This document shows, piece after piece, positions 54,001 through 64,000 of a stretch of 64,000 bases of DNA. A program made the translations under genes and the position numbers. The stretch comes from Isoetes taiwanensis (Eukaryota; Streptophyta; Lycopodiopsida; Isoetales; Isoetaceae). The first letter of the stretch is position 1. Each line of letters starts with the position of its first letter. The notes below the pieces were generated by a model. That model had not been told where the DNA came from. It saw only the letters and a list, made by a program, of their open reading frames with translations, and made no database searches. The stretch lies in NCBI GenBank assembly GCA_021234155.1, contig JAJEKV010000002.1, positions 24,730,617-24,794,616 of the forward strand. The letters run 5' to 3'.

Positions 54001-57000
54001 CAATTGGGCTGGGTCGGCTTTACTTTTGTTCACTTAGCATCAAACTAGGATGAATGTCTTACATGAGAAAGAAAGCCAAAATGAGCAGTCAATTCTAATG
54101 AACAACGAAATACGGAACAATGGCGAGGGCAACAGGTGCAAAATTCCAACCCTAAATAAAAATGGAGTCATTTTAAAAAGAAAAACAGGCCCAATAAGTG
54201 GCAAGCTGTGTGTCATCATTCTTGGCCAGCTAACCTGCTGGGATGCATAAGCGAATGGCAGATCCAGAGCCTTCTTTCGGCATTTGAAATTTGGGAAGCA
54301 CCTAATGTATCAAAGGCGAAATAAGAGTTCAATGCCGTCCATGTGGTGTAGTTGACATGGAAAAAGGAAGGAAGACTCAACGCCAGTCCACCAACGGCGA
54401 TTTCTTTGGCGAAGATACGGATAATGGCAAAAGGCTAAGAAGCGCCATGCAAAACTCTTCTACGGATGCGCCATAGCGAGGAAAATTCTAAGCACCAGTA
54501 AAATGGACTTAAAAACATAGGCGGGGAACCATGGTTTTGGCCGAATGAATGCTACGCCCGCGATATTCACATTTGAAACTCATATTGGCTTTACTGGGTA
54601 ATTTGTTGGGCCTAGTTCTAGGTAAAAGTTCTTGACTCTATATATCACAATTCACATATTTCTTGTGCAACAAATTTTCTATCTGCATGTTTCATTTATT
54701 TCAATGCTTAGCCTTTGAGCATAGATTGGTAAACTCGAGGGCGTTTATTTGCTATGCTTGAAGGTTTACTTTGGGGCTCATTTTTAGTCTTGCCTATGGG
54801 TTTGTTTACCATGTTATTCTATTTATTTGACATAATTATGACAAGCGGCAACATCACGGATATGGAGAAAGAATCCTAATGCGAGGGGAGCAAAGAGGCT
54901 AATCAATAAAGAGATTTAAGAGCAACTCCATTGGAGCCATATGGTGCGCAACCTCAAATCTCGTACTTTGTAGGCATGCATGCCTACTGATTGATGCTCT
55001 ATAATACTACGAATTATAGCGTTGAATGGAAAGAACTTTAGATGCATCAATCCAAGAAAAAGAGTTTTGGTTCATTTGGATGTAAATCCTAACTCAGCTA
55101 TTCATATTGTGTTATTGCTTATCTGAGGAGACAACCAACCTCTTAGCGAGAATATCTTAGCTGGTTTCCATAGCATCTAGTATTTAGCACATTGCAAATT
55201 ATAAGTGCATGAAAGATGGAACATCTTCTAAATATGATGTAAGACACCCTATGAAACACAATCTAACCGATTGCTTCCTTATCTATTAAGGCAACTAGAT
55301 TTCAGCTGCTAGGTCATCCCTTCACCTTGCTAGCTTATGCGGTTAGACAACCTCCTCCTTTAGCAAAAAAATAGCTTAATTGGTTAACTTCGTGATTGGC
55401 GGCTTCATGGATCTAAGGGATGGCTTGCTTGTTGATTAAAAAGCAACTTCAGCTCAAAGCGATCTAGCTCACTTGACAACCTAGAAATTCCTACAATCTA
55501 GCGCAACTTCAAGATTTACATTTACAACACAATTTCGTCTCTTCCTAGCGGCAACATAGAATAATAACTAACCCTGAATATCCATAATTATATTAATAAT
55601 CTGTTACATTTGGAAGGAACATCACGAAACCAAATAGAGACCAAGATGCACTAACCAAAGACAAAACAAATAAATGATGAATCCACAAAATTTTACACAC
55701 CTCAAGCTGCTTTCGCCTCGGTGCTTCTTACGCCAATGAAAAACCTTTGCCCAAACATACCCAGGACCGGGGCCTACATGGAAAAAAATCAAGAGGATCG
55801 AAATGAGCATGTAGAAAATTGCCGAGGGTGTATTTCATCTTTTCAATGTTACAACCTTCCCACTATCAAAGCGAGAATATGAAATGGCCATAATGAAAAC
55901 CTTTTTTTCTTCTTGGTCTTCATTTGTTGTGATGGAGTCTTTGACATTTGAGTAAAAGCTATTGTACCCTATGAAAACCAAGAGTTGCATCATGAATAAG
56001 CTCAGAAAATAAAGGAAGTTAATATCGGATTAAAAATATGAATAAACACGGAGCCATTAGTTGTTGATTGCATCCAGAATTTTTGTTCGGTTTCAGCAGG
56101 TTTTGGTCCTCAGGTATCTTTTGCAATAAAAGAGGCGTATTTAGCATCGTTAAAGATGATGATAAATAAAAGGCATGTCTAGTAGATGCATTGATATTGC
56201 AAACTTCTTATAAATGCGGATAATAATTAAGTAAATTAGATGAACAAACTATAACCTTGGATCAATGTTTAAGTTGTCCTCGAACCCACATGGCAAAGAG
56301 GCCAAGCAATCCTAAACCAAGGGTAACTAGAAGCTTGATGTCTCGTAGCTAAAAGTCCACTTCCCCTGTGATTTCCACGGTCCATTGTAAAACAACATGC
56401 GGTGGATGTCATCAGCGATCTCATAGTATATGTTTGCCACTAAGGAGGCCACGGCTGTAGAAAAATACATGAACTAATGCCTAAGTAACAAGATTGCGAC
56501 GATGGTATTAAATAGACCATACAACTTTAGCAACTGAAGGAACTTGGCAATTTGTGAGCGGATAGGAGAAAGTTCCCGTGATCATGTCGGAAATTATCAT
56601 GCGGTGCGCGAACAATGCGGTGTGGTGTGGACAATATCGACTAGACAAAATCTTAAGCAAAGAAAAATAAATAAATAATGCGGATGAAAAGGGCCAAGTA
56701 AGCGGACTAGGGAGGCGCCCTTCTTACACGAGACAATAAAAAGTTTGTGTTGAATCGATGGCAAGAAAATGGTCCCCTCGGTAGTTCTCACGGTATCAAA
56801 ACTACCGATCGGTAGAATCCAACAATAGAGTCACATAGGCCGCATGCGGTGGCCGAAGATAAAAGGGCACACATGACAAAAAGGAACAAAGCGGACTTCC
56901 GAGCCATATCATCCCCCCCATTGGTTTGCGTAGAAAGATAGCCAATGCATGGAAATAAAAAGCGTGGGGAAATACCACGGGGAAAAATCCACTTCCATCC

Positions 57001-57115
57001 TTCATTCTTCATTGTGTAGATCGACATAGCCATTCCGATCGCCAAGGCGGCAAGTTCGACTATAAATTTTGACCTATCCAACAAAAAATGGAGGCGTCCA
57101 CGATCATACAATTAC
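51001..57115 (-). other. Scattered membrane-protein-like exon fragments, unidentified
   Basis: On the minus strand several short stretches look coding and have plausible splice sites. They are FIVELAALAIGMAMSIYTMK (about 57040), VANIYYEIADDIHRMLFYNG (about 56430), IKLLVTLGLGLLGLFAMWVR (about 56320), and a 27-codon exon RKFIAFKGLIVIERAIGSFR between TTATAG and GTAAAA (about 52130-52212). Hydrophobic helices dominate the upstream ones. They may be exons of one large, decayed membrane-protein gene. I cannot assign a family, and some may be chance. Confidence 0.25.
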
Positions 57116-57330
57116 AATCTTTACAACTAGAATGGGGGATATTGCGCCACTTCATTAGCCCCCATTAAATTTCAATGACACCTCATTAAATGTGATCAAT
57201 ATGGGTGGCAATATTAGGACCATTGATGCGGACACATTCGATGGTTGTGATGAAAAGCCCCAAATATTTAGGATCGGCGGGTTTAGATGAAATGCCCCAA
57301 TTTCAAGGGGCCCGGATGAAAAGCCCCAAA

Positions 57331-57520
57331 TAAGGGGGGTGCTTGGGGTGTTACGACGTGTCAGGATGCGGACCGTCCATCTCTGAGATGGACGGTAGAG
57401 ATCAATCTCTACCAAAATTTTGGTACACCAATAAGAGGGATGCTTGGGGAGTTAGTAGGTGGCAGATGCGGGCCGAATCCATCTTTGAGATGGGCCGGTA
57501 GAGATCCTACACCATTTGTG
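57331..57520. repeat. Tandem duplication of about 95 bp with a perfect hairpin
   Basis: Two units, 57331-57430 and 57431-57520, share GGGATGCTTGGGG, AGATGCGG-CCG and GAGATG(G)-CGGTAGAGATC. Unit 1 contains ACCGTCCATCTC-T-GAGATGGACGGT (57372-57396), a 12-bp perfect stem. Just upstream GATGAAAAGCCCCAAAT occurs three times (57248, 57280, 57315). Confidence 0.85.
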
Positions 57521-57574
57521 GGCTGCCAACATTTGTGGCACCAATATAATTGTATAAGGATATAAGGATATGTA

Positions 57575-57720
57575 TGTCCCTATATGTGCATGTTATGTTT
57601 TATGTGCTAGAGTTGTAGTCTCTACTAGAGGATCAAAGCTTGAACCTATGGACCTCAAGGTAATAGAACTATAGATAGTAGTTTTATTTTTCATACCACT
57701 TAACAGCATCCCTTAGGGTA
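57575..57720 (-). repeat. SINE-like head inside repeat Y
   Basis: On the minus strand GCTGTTAAGTGGTATG (A-box-like, about 57690-57705) and GGTCCATAGGTTCAAGC (B-box-like, about 57635-57652) are spaced as in tRNA promoters. Same arrangement at about 63760-63830. Confidence 0.4.
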
Positions 57721-57857
57721 TACGTCAACAAGTTATATTGCTACCAAGGTGATTCGATGTCATGAACACATCATGCTCTCCATGGCATGACGAAAAATTG
57801 CATGATATTGCCACCAAGTTGATTCGATGTTAGTGCTCTCCTTGGCATGACCTAAAA

Positions 57858-57936
57858 ACTCCTCCTCCTCCTCCTCCTCCTCCCCTCCCCTCCCCTCCCC
57901 CTCCCCCTCCCCTCCTCCTCCTCCTCCTCCTCCTCC
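57858..57936. repeat. (CTC)n/(CCCCT)n microsatellite
   Basis: CTCCTC repeats, a CCCCTC/CCCCCT centre, then CTCCTC repeats, ending repeat Y. The same type of run is reached at 63980-64000. Confidence 0.98.
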
Positions 57937-58949
57937 ATACAATGCCATGCTTTTTCTATTTGAGGTTTACCGTCCCGGATGAAGGATACATCATCCACCA
58001 TGACTTTAAACCAAATTTTACTTCAGCTCTATTCTGATAATATACTCGGGGAGCAATATCTATAATTTGCTTCCTTTTTTTTTTGGAGTGTGTGTGTTGT
58101 TATGACATGTGTGTGTTCGAAGGGCCGCCAAAAAACACTTCTAGTATACTAAAATTTGAAAGTTAATTTACCCCCCTAGAGTACATATTTTTCCTAGGCC
58201 TACTTGTATGCGTGGCGATAAAATCCATTTATTTCAATTCAATTCCTAAATGGTGACAAAATTTTCAATAATGGTAAGTATATATCAATATGACAAATAA
58301 TATTGAATCCCTCTAGATTTCTAGTATGTATATAACATGTAGCAAATTCACTATAACCACATATTCTTATGCTAGTAGCTACTTCAACATGACCAATGTT
58401 AGTCAATCTCTTACGTGCCATGTGAAGGTTTTCATATGTGTATATTATATGTATGTCCCATATAGGGTATGGTAAGCCCTCTACTTGGTGACCCCACCTC
58501 GAACATGGGTGACCCAGATCCCGCCAGCGGTTTATCGTCATGCACGCCATGGGTATCGGCGTCTATGTCTGCCGTCGTTTTGTGGTCGGTGTCATTATCA
58601 CGGGGTTAGTCAACAGAGACATCGGCGTCCATCAGCAGGTGCTGCGGCTGCCCTCGGCCGTGAGTGAAGGTCCAGACAAGGTGCCCAGGTGACCATACTT
58701 CGTGCCTTTGGATGACCACGTCCGTCTTTGGAGAAAATACCAGAAACATCTTTGACTTGAAGCGAATTCAATGCGGGTTTGAAAGCGATTTGGCGCCCAA
58801 AACTAGCACTCGATTGCATTCTTAAATTCAAGTCGGAGCTCAGCTATAGCTTCCATGGACATAAAATCTTGCTCTCCTTTCATAGTTCATATGTTGTTAT
58901 CGAGAGGATTTGTGAGAACACGAAGGTAGCCATGGTTTCGGCCGAGGCA

Positions 58950-60480
58950 CGAAGAGAATCGATCTTTGAAAAGGTACCGGGGACCCAGGCATCATCAAGA
59001 GGGACCTGCACCCGGGACAAAGAGGAGGGGCACCACAGGCGGTCTTTGCTACCGGTCAATGCCAAGGAGGCGGGTAGGAGGTCAATGGGCGGAGGAGCAA
59101 ATGCTCGACATCCTCGAAGAGGTAGCGAACTTGGCATTTCGATTAGAGAGGCATCTAGGAGGTGCGGGTATACGAGAGTCCACAATCGAGGGATTGGCTA
59201 TATGGTCGAACAAGCCACAAGCAAACAAACCATCCACAAATATTGACAACTCTCAAGAGGAGGCTCGTCAATTGGGCCCTTAGCGAGGCGAGCAAGGGAT
59301 GGGGGTTACACTATCTGTTGTCAAGGAAAAGGCGTGAGATGGCTACAAACAGGGGGCATGTGGTATATCTAGAGTACCCGGCGATGTTAAGTGGTGGAAG
59401 CTCTTTAAGCAAAGACACCCGAAGTTGCTCTCGGGGAGTCCGAAACCCTAGATGTGGCGGGGGGCGTGCCATGACAGGGAGGAGAACCTCGACAACTTCT
59501 ATCTTAGGGGCAAGCCCGATTTATCTTGGAGTTTGCCTTCCCGACCTCAAGGATATGGAGCGGCCCGATGATTTGGAATTCCGGGCGGGGAAAGTGAAGG
59601 GGCTGAAAATCATAGCTAGAAGGGGGAATAGGGTGATTGGGGTAGTCATGAACAACGGGGAATGGGTTACAATTTTGGTTTGTGTTAATCTTTGAGGGGT
59701 ATAGGATCCCCAACATGTATATTTTAAAGGTGTCGCATGAGGCAGGACAACATTGCAAGAGATGTGAAGAAGGTGCCATTGTTTGTCAATCTTCGGCTTG
59801 GATGACATGTAAGCTGTTTAAATCATAAATTTTTGTCACATTTTGCGGCAAGAGTTCAGTGGTGTATCTCGGATCAACCTCATCTTATCATTTGGATGAT
59901 CATGGCGATCATGTAGATCTGGAAGTCATATTGGCGACAAGAGAGAAGGGCATTCACTTTGCCTTATTGCCTCCACACACATCTCATAGACTTCAACCTC
60001 TAGATGTGGCATGCTTTGCCCCTTTCAAGGCATCATTCAAGAGGCTTAGAGCTGCCTACATGGTTAGCAAAGGGAGGGCGAGAACCAAAGAGGAGGAGAT
60101 AGCAAATTGATTTCACAATCAATTGCATGACCTAACCCCACAACATCAAAGGCGGGGTTTAGGGCCCTTTGGTATCCGCCCTTTGACCGAGAAGGTTAGG
60201 CCGGGGCCAAGAATGTACGAGGTTTGGGAGGGTGCATGTTGAAGACATTACGAGGCGAGGGAGGCAGTTGGGAGAAGATTATCATCGGATATGGGACCGG
60301 TGGAGGGGTTTGACATGGCGAGAAGTGCACGGCTATGGGAGGCCTTACGGACAACTCCCCAATTGATGTGCAAAATGACCAAAGCGCCACACAATCAATT
60401 TGGTGAGCATGTGCCACAATCGAGCATGTGGATCATACCCATGAATTACCCATTGAAGGTGCTACTTGATAGAAGTCAGT
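58950..60480 (+). pseudogene. CENP-B/jerky/pogo-like transposase (DDE_1), frameshifted
   Basis: An N-terminal psq-type helix-turn-helix is suggested by GGQWAEEQMLDILEEVAN and GIRESTIEG (about 59080-59195). After a frame change (about 59170-59280) comes NWALSEASKGWGLHYLL. The core has KVKGLKIIARRGNR, NNGEWVTILVCVN, then after a stop near 59695 an IPN-like stretch. It then has LDDHGDHVDLEVILATREKG, then LLPPHTSHRLQPLDVACFAP and FKASFKRL. LPPHTSHxLQPLDVxxFxPFK is the diagnostic block of the DDE_1 superfamily; D-D-H-G-D-H holds the second Asp (usually DNHGSH). Several stops and frameshifts make it inactive. Confidence 0.82.
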
Positions 60481-62218
60481 GCATGTAAATGATGTTAGAG
60501 GGTCTATGGCTGGCTGCATGAAGCATCTCAAACATGTGGCATGCCATCCACAGACCATAAGGGAGCAAGGAAGAGGCTTTTGCCCCGGATCTAGGGGAGA
60601 GTTCACATATCAAGTGATGGTTTACGTGAGGCATTGAGAGCGAGCAGGGCTAGAAGAGGCCCGGTAGAAATTGAAATTGGAGCATTTGGCGACAAGGAAG
60701 GTTGAGGCCGCAAGGAGGAAATTTGAAAGGGAGGAGGCGCCAAGAGGGCACCGCGAGGCTATGAGGGGAGGAGAGAGAGGAGGAAGTTAGGCTGATGCAA
60801 GGGAAGGCACCCAAGTCTTTGCAAGGCTTAGGGAGTTTATGTACCCAAGGGGATGTCTAGAAGTTAGCATCCATATTTGGTTTTCAAAGGGTGTTGGCCG
60901 AGGAGGTTAAGACAAGAAGATTACAGGTGAGGAGCGGGCTTAGGGTGAGACAAGGATTAAGTCCACTTGGGGCACCCATTGCGAAATCGAGGCGTCCTCG
61001 GGAATTGACCAAGTTCTTGAACACTGGCTATTCACCTGAGTCCACAGTAGAACTGAACTCACAACCATTGGAGGATCTTGATGAAGAGCAAGTCAAAACG
61101 GTTTAGATGACACACATATATCTGCTTTCGGGTGATCTTTGGTCATGTGCATAATGTAAGTATAGAGGGTTGTATACCTCTAGTTAGGCCTGTAGCAAAC
61201 CCAATCAGCACACCTCAATTCCCCATTGAAGAGGTGAGACTTGCCGACTCCCAGCAACATCTTTGACATTAGTCCGCGGAAACTCAATGAGGCCCGGACA
61301 CCCGGGGAATGGGTGAACTATGTTACCCTTGATTCGGGGACGAACATGACGAGGATTTTGCAATATGGAATTGGCATCCGGCATTCAAGAAAATGTTAAT
61401 TTTTGGTAGTTGAAGTTTCGATGGCGTGGCAAGAAAAGGAAAAAAGAAGAAAAATAAAAAGAGCATGTCGGTGTCTGGCGTAGAAGGAAAAGGAGGTCAT
61501 AAGGAATTAGGTCGCGGCGGAGGTTTTGGACCGGTTGGAGGAAGCGTCGTGAGCAAAACGTGAGGGAGGCGAGAAAGATTCTGGTTATTAGCTGTGCAAA
61601 TCCGGTATTGGCGATTCACGGTGTGGGCGAAGTTGGTTGGGGCTTAGGCGAGCTTGGGCGGTCTTTGTGTGAAGATCCGTGAGGCTTGCTGTAGAAATCC
61701 GACGGATTGAGCATTTGGCGGGTTTGTGGGTGATTCACCAGACCACGTTGGTAGTATTTTTGGCAGATTGAAGCATAGTAATTTGCTGCATAGAGTGTTG
61801 AAAAAGCCAATTTTATCAGACGAGAGGAATTAAGGGGAGAGTTAAACCAATTTACACAAAACAATTGATTAGGTAGGCAGGGCTGTATTGGTTTTCTCAC
61901 TGGGGTTCAAATCCAGGCACAAATTCTAACAATAGGCAAGGCAAGGATTATCGGGGAGATGGTTTGGGATGGACCCTCGTGCAAAGGGGATGTTGGGTTT
62001 GCAAAAGGATATGGGGCGACATGGCTCGAGTAATCCGGCCAACTCCAAGGTTTGGGGAGGGGACCTCATTCATAGCTACAACCGCTGATAGTCAGGTATG
62101 TTTGGCCACCTTGCACTCTTAATTTTAAGTTTACCTTTTATTTGGCACTGCTATTAACAGACAATGTGCACAGGTATCCGAAGACTCGGATGAAACCCAA
62201 GACAATTAAGTCTTTCGA

Positions 62219-62311
62219 CAACTTATTGTACAAAATTTATGAACAAAATAGTGAACTTATTGTACACAATTTATGAACAAAATAGTGAACTTATTGTACA
62301 AAATTCTACTG
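62219..62311. repeat. 34-bp tandem repeat, about 2.7 copies
   Basis: AACTTATTGTACAAAATT...GAACAAAATAGTG repeated at 62219, 62253 and 62287 (the last partial). Confidence 0.95.
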
Positions 62312-62378
62312 TTTGCAACTGATTTCACAATCTATTACCAGTATGGGGCATGGACCCGACACGATCATTATCATAAAT

Positions 62379-62422
62379 AAATAACTTAAGCAATGAACAC
62401 AAATAACTTAAGCAATGAACAC
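62379..62422. repeat. 22-bp perfect tandem duplication
   Basis: AAATAACTTAAGCAATGAAC followed by AC, twice in a row. Confidence 0.95.
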
Positions 62423-63703
62423 AAGCAACAGTGCCAGTAATAAGAAGATCATTCCATTATACAAAATGATGATCATACAAAATTGAGCCACGGGTCGCAC
62501 AAAATAAGCTTAGAAGGGCAGATTTTCTAACATAAACCAAGAAGGAAGAGGGGGATGCGTCCAGGTGGCCTTTACGTACAAAGGGGCTGCGGCTCATTAA
62601 CCTACGGGAATGCGGAAGGCACATGGTCTCTCGCTACGTGATCACGATCTGGCAGTGGATGAGATCATTTTCGGAACTAGCCCGCTCAACTTGAGAGACG
62701 ATTTCGGGCGAAACCTCAACACTTACAGATGAACCCACGGCCGTTGTGATCTCGGCCGGGGTTACCAAACAATTCCTAACCCTAAAAAGAATTAGAGTCG
62801 TTGAGGTCGAAGAGCTAGCGGGGGAGGGTGGAGCACTTTCGGGAAGAGGGCGAGCCCTCTTGTATTGAGATCGAGACCATACCCCTACCACGTCCCCACG
62901 GGCGGACCGGGATAGCTGGTTCTTCTAAGCGTGATCCATGGTGATTTGAACCACATACCACAATGAAAAAGCGCCAAGATCAATGGAGGCTTCGATACAA
63001 AAACATATAGGGCGCTCATAGCTTACACCTCCGGCGGCAGGACTCGGGATGCTTGGCGGAATGGAATACCACCTTTCGATCTCTCAATTTAAAGTATTAG
63101 CTTGTAATGATGGTCGGGGATTTGAAAAATCTGGCTTTTTAAAAGCCAAATTAATTTTCTTCGAGCGAGGCAGAGAATGTTGAGACCAATTTGGTGCAAG
63201 ATTTGGGGTTGGAGTGGAGAAAATCATTTCAATTTTTGGCGGAAGAGGGCCAAAAAGGGAACGGTAACCGTTGGTGGTACCTCGATAGCCGGTGCCATCG
63301 TATCGATGGCGGCGGCGTAGGCCTAATTATCGGCACACCTAGGCCCCTGATATTAATGGGATGTGGCCGGCCAGGTGAGAGGCGGTTTGGCATCTGCGAA
63401 TTCACTCAAGTCTTGGCGATAGGTGGCACTGGCGTAGCGTTAGCATCTAATAACCCAGCTAAAGAAGGCCTCGGGTACCGCGGTGTGGTTGGGGAGCCTC
63501 CAGCGGCGGTGGGCGCTTGACCCCCCTTCCTTTAAAGCACCATAACTTTCTAGTCCAGATTGATTTTGGGAAAATTGTCTTGCCGGGGAAGATGTTAAGG
63601 ACAACATTAGGTATCAAATGAATTGGCCGGATCGAGGGCGCGTGAAATCGAATGTATGAGGACAATTTGCCCTTTAAGTCTTGTGAACATGGCGACCATA
63701 CCC

Positions 63704-64000
63704 TATGTGCTTGTTATGTTTTATGTGATAGAGTTGTAGTCTCTATTAGAGGATCAAAGCTTGAACCTATGGACCTCAAGTTAATAGAATTATAGATCGT
63801 AGTTTTATTTTCATACCACTTAGTAGCATCCCTTAGGATATACAACACCAAGTTATATTGCTACCAAGGTGATTCGATGTCATCAACACATCATGCTCTC
63901 CATGGCATGATGAAAAATTACATAGTATTGCCACCAAATTGATTCGACATTAGTGCTCTCCTTGGCATGACGTAAAAATTCCTCCTCCTCCTCCTCCTCC
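63704..64000. repeat. Repeat Y, second copy, truncated by window edge
   Basis: Matches 57582-57880 at high identity, from TGTGCNTGTTATGTTTTATG to the start of the CTC microsatellite. Includes the internal pair of about 80 bp around CCAAGGTGATTCGATGTCAT and CCAAATTGATTCGACATTAG. Confidence 0.93.

Larger units (their letters stand above)
57565..58464. repeat. Repeat unit of about 900 bp (Y plus X parts), first copy
   Basis: Part Y (57565-57950) matches 63704-64000. It runs from TATATGTGCATGTTATG through AGAGTTGTAGTCTCTA, CTTGAACCTATGGACCTCAA, CATGCTCTCCATGGCATGA to the (CTC)n run. Part X (58159-58464) matches 48308-48605. Its right end, GTATGTCCCATATA, resembles the unit's own left border GTATGTCCCTATATGTGC, suggesting head-to-tail units. 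Confidence 0.75.
60481..63190. other. Interior of the pogo-like element, no gene recognised
   Basis: A plus frame at 60891-61106 ends in an acidic tail (LEDLDEEQVKTV) and may be the transposase C-terminus. A minus frame at 62634-62891 is Ser/Val/Pro-rich without known motif. Tandem repeats lie at 62219-62311 and 62379-62422. Confidence 0.4.
58465..63703 (+). mobile_element. pogo/CENP-B-like DNA transposon with TA target duplication
   Basis: The ends are GGGTATGGT (58465) and ACCATACCC (63703), flanked on both sides by TA (58463-58464 and 63704-63705). It interrupts repeat X/Y. An empty site of the form GTATGTCCCTATATGTGC exists at about 57568-57585. Inside is a DDE_1-type transposase (see 58950-60480). 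The perfect terminal repeat is short (9 bp), and the element is 5.2 kb, large for the group. The right 3 kb has no recognised gene, so nested insertions are possible. Confidence 0.75.

Noticed and set aside
56788-57111. Signal-peptide-like MARKSALFLFVMCALLSSAT on the minus strand
   Set aside because: Only an isolated hydrophobic run; downstream sequence offers no mature protein. Kept only as part of the low-confidence membrane-fragment entry.
61870-61925. GGGGTTCAAATCCAGGC B-box-like site
   Set aside because: No tRNA fold or A-box at the right distance.
1-64000. CRISPR arrays, rRNA, organellar DNA, bacterial operons
   Set aside because: No spaced identical repeats, no rRNA core motifs, and gene structure is clearly nuclear plant.

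Overview
The window is nuclear DNA of a land plant, probably one with a large genome. It holds parts of a chloroplast protein gene (VIPP1-like) and an amino-acid transporter gene (LHT-like) with GT-AG introns, and nearly everything else is transposable elements or decayed copies of them. I cannot name the species. A tyrosine-recombinase-type (DIRS-like) retroelement, a SINE with a TATC tail and long LTRs would suit a gymnosperm or fern at least as well as an angiosperm, but that is inference.

1-23.9 kb is a nest of insertions in a kinase-like gene. The gene survives as two pieces (about 8.27-8.71 and 22.88-23.87 kb) that rejoin in frame once the insertion is removed. A Ty3/gypsy element (minus strand, running off the left edge) lies at its 5' side. 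The gypsy LTR is split by a complete Ty1/copia element (2735-7847, target duplication CACCC), which itself carries a tRNA-derived SINE (6095-6296) in its RT/RNase H region. Between the kinase pieces is a minus-strand L1-like LINE insertion (8709-22883) with a 15-bp target duplication and a poly(A) tail. It carries about 3.5 kb of non-LINE sequence at its 3' end (a candidate 3' transduction or later insertions, including a probable Helitron). It is also interrupted by a 4.9-kb DIRS-like element (14180-19103) with split direct repeats and a frameshifted RT.

24-33 kb has a second Helitron-type terminus, two VIPP1-like exons, several tandem duplications, and a coiled-coil/RING-like gene split by a 2.69-kb solo LTR with target duplication GTTGA. 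33.5-36.7 kb is a decayed hAT element with a BED finger and DUF659-type transposase. Upstream of it is a striking array of palindromic TTTCGCTTACGCGAAA-like motifs.

37-48 kb holds tandem repeats, an LHT-like transporter gene (minus strand, seven recognisable exons) and a 463-bp Mutator-type MITE with a 9-bp target duplication. 48-57 kb is mostly uninterpretable, with a few membrane-protein-like exon fragments on the minus strand. From 57.5 kb to the right edge there appears to be a tandem repeat of about 900 bp. A 5.2-kb pogo/CENP-B-like DDE transposon is inserted at the unit junction at a TA dinucleotide.

I found no confident tRNA, rRNA, CRISPR or organellar sequence. The most interesting objects are the DIRS-like element, the LINE with its large 3' cargo, the SINE family and its shared tail, the palindrome array by the hAT gene, and the pogo-split tandem repeat.
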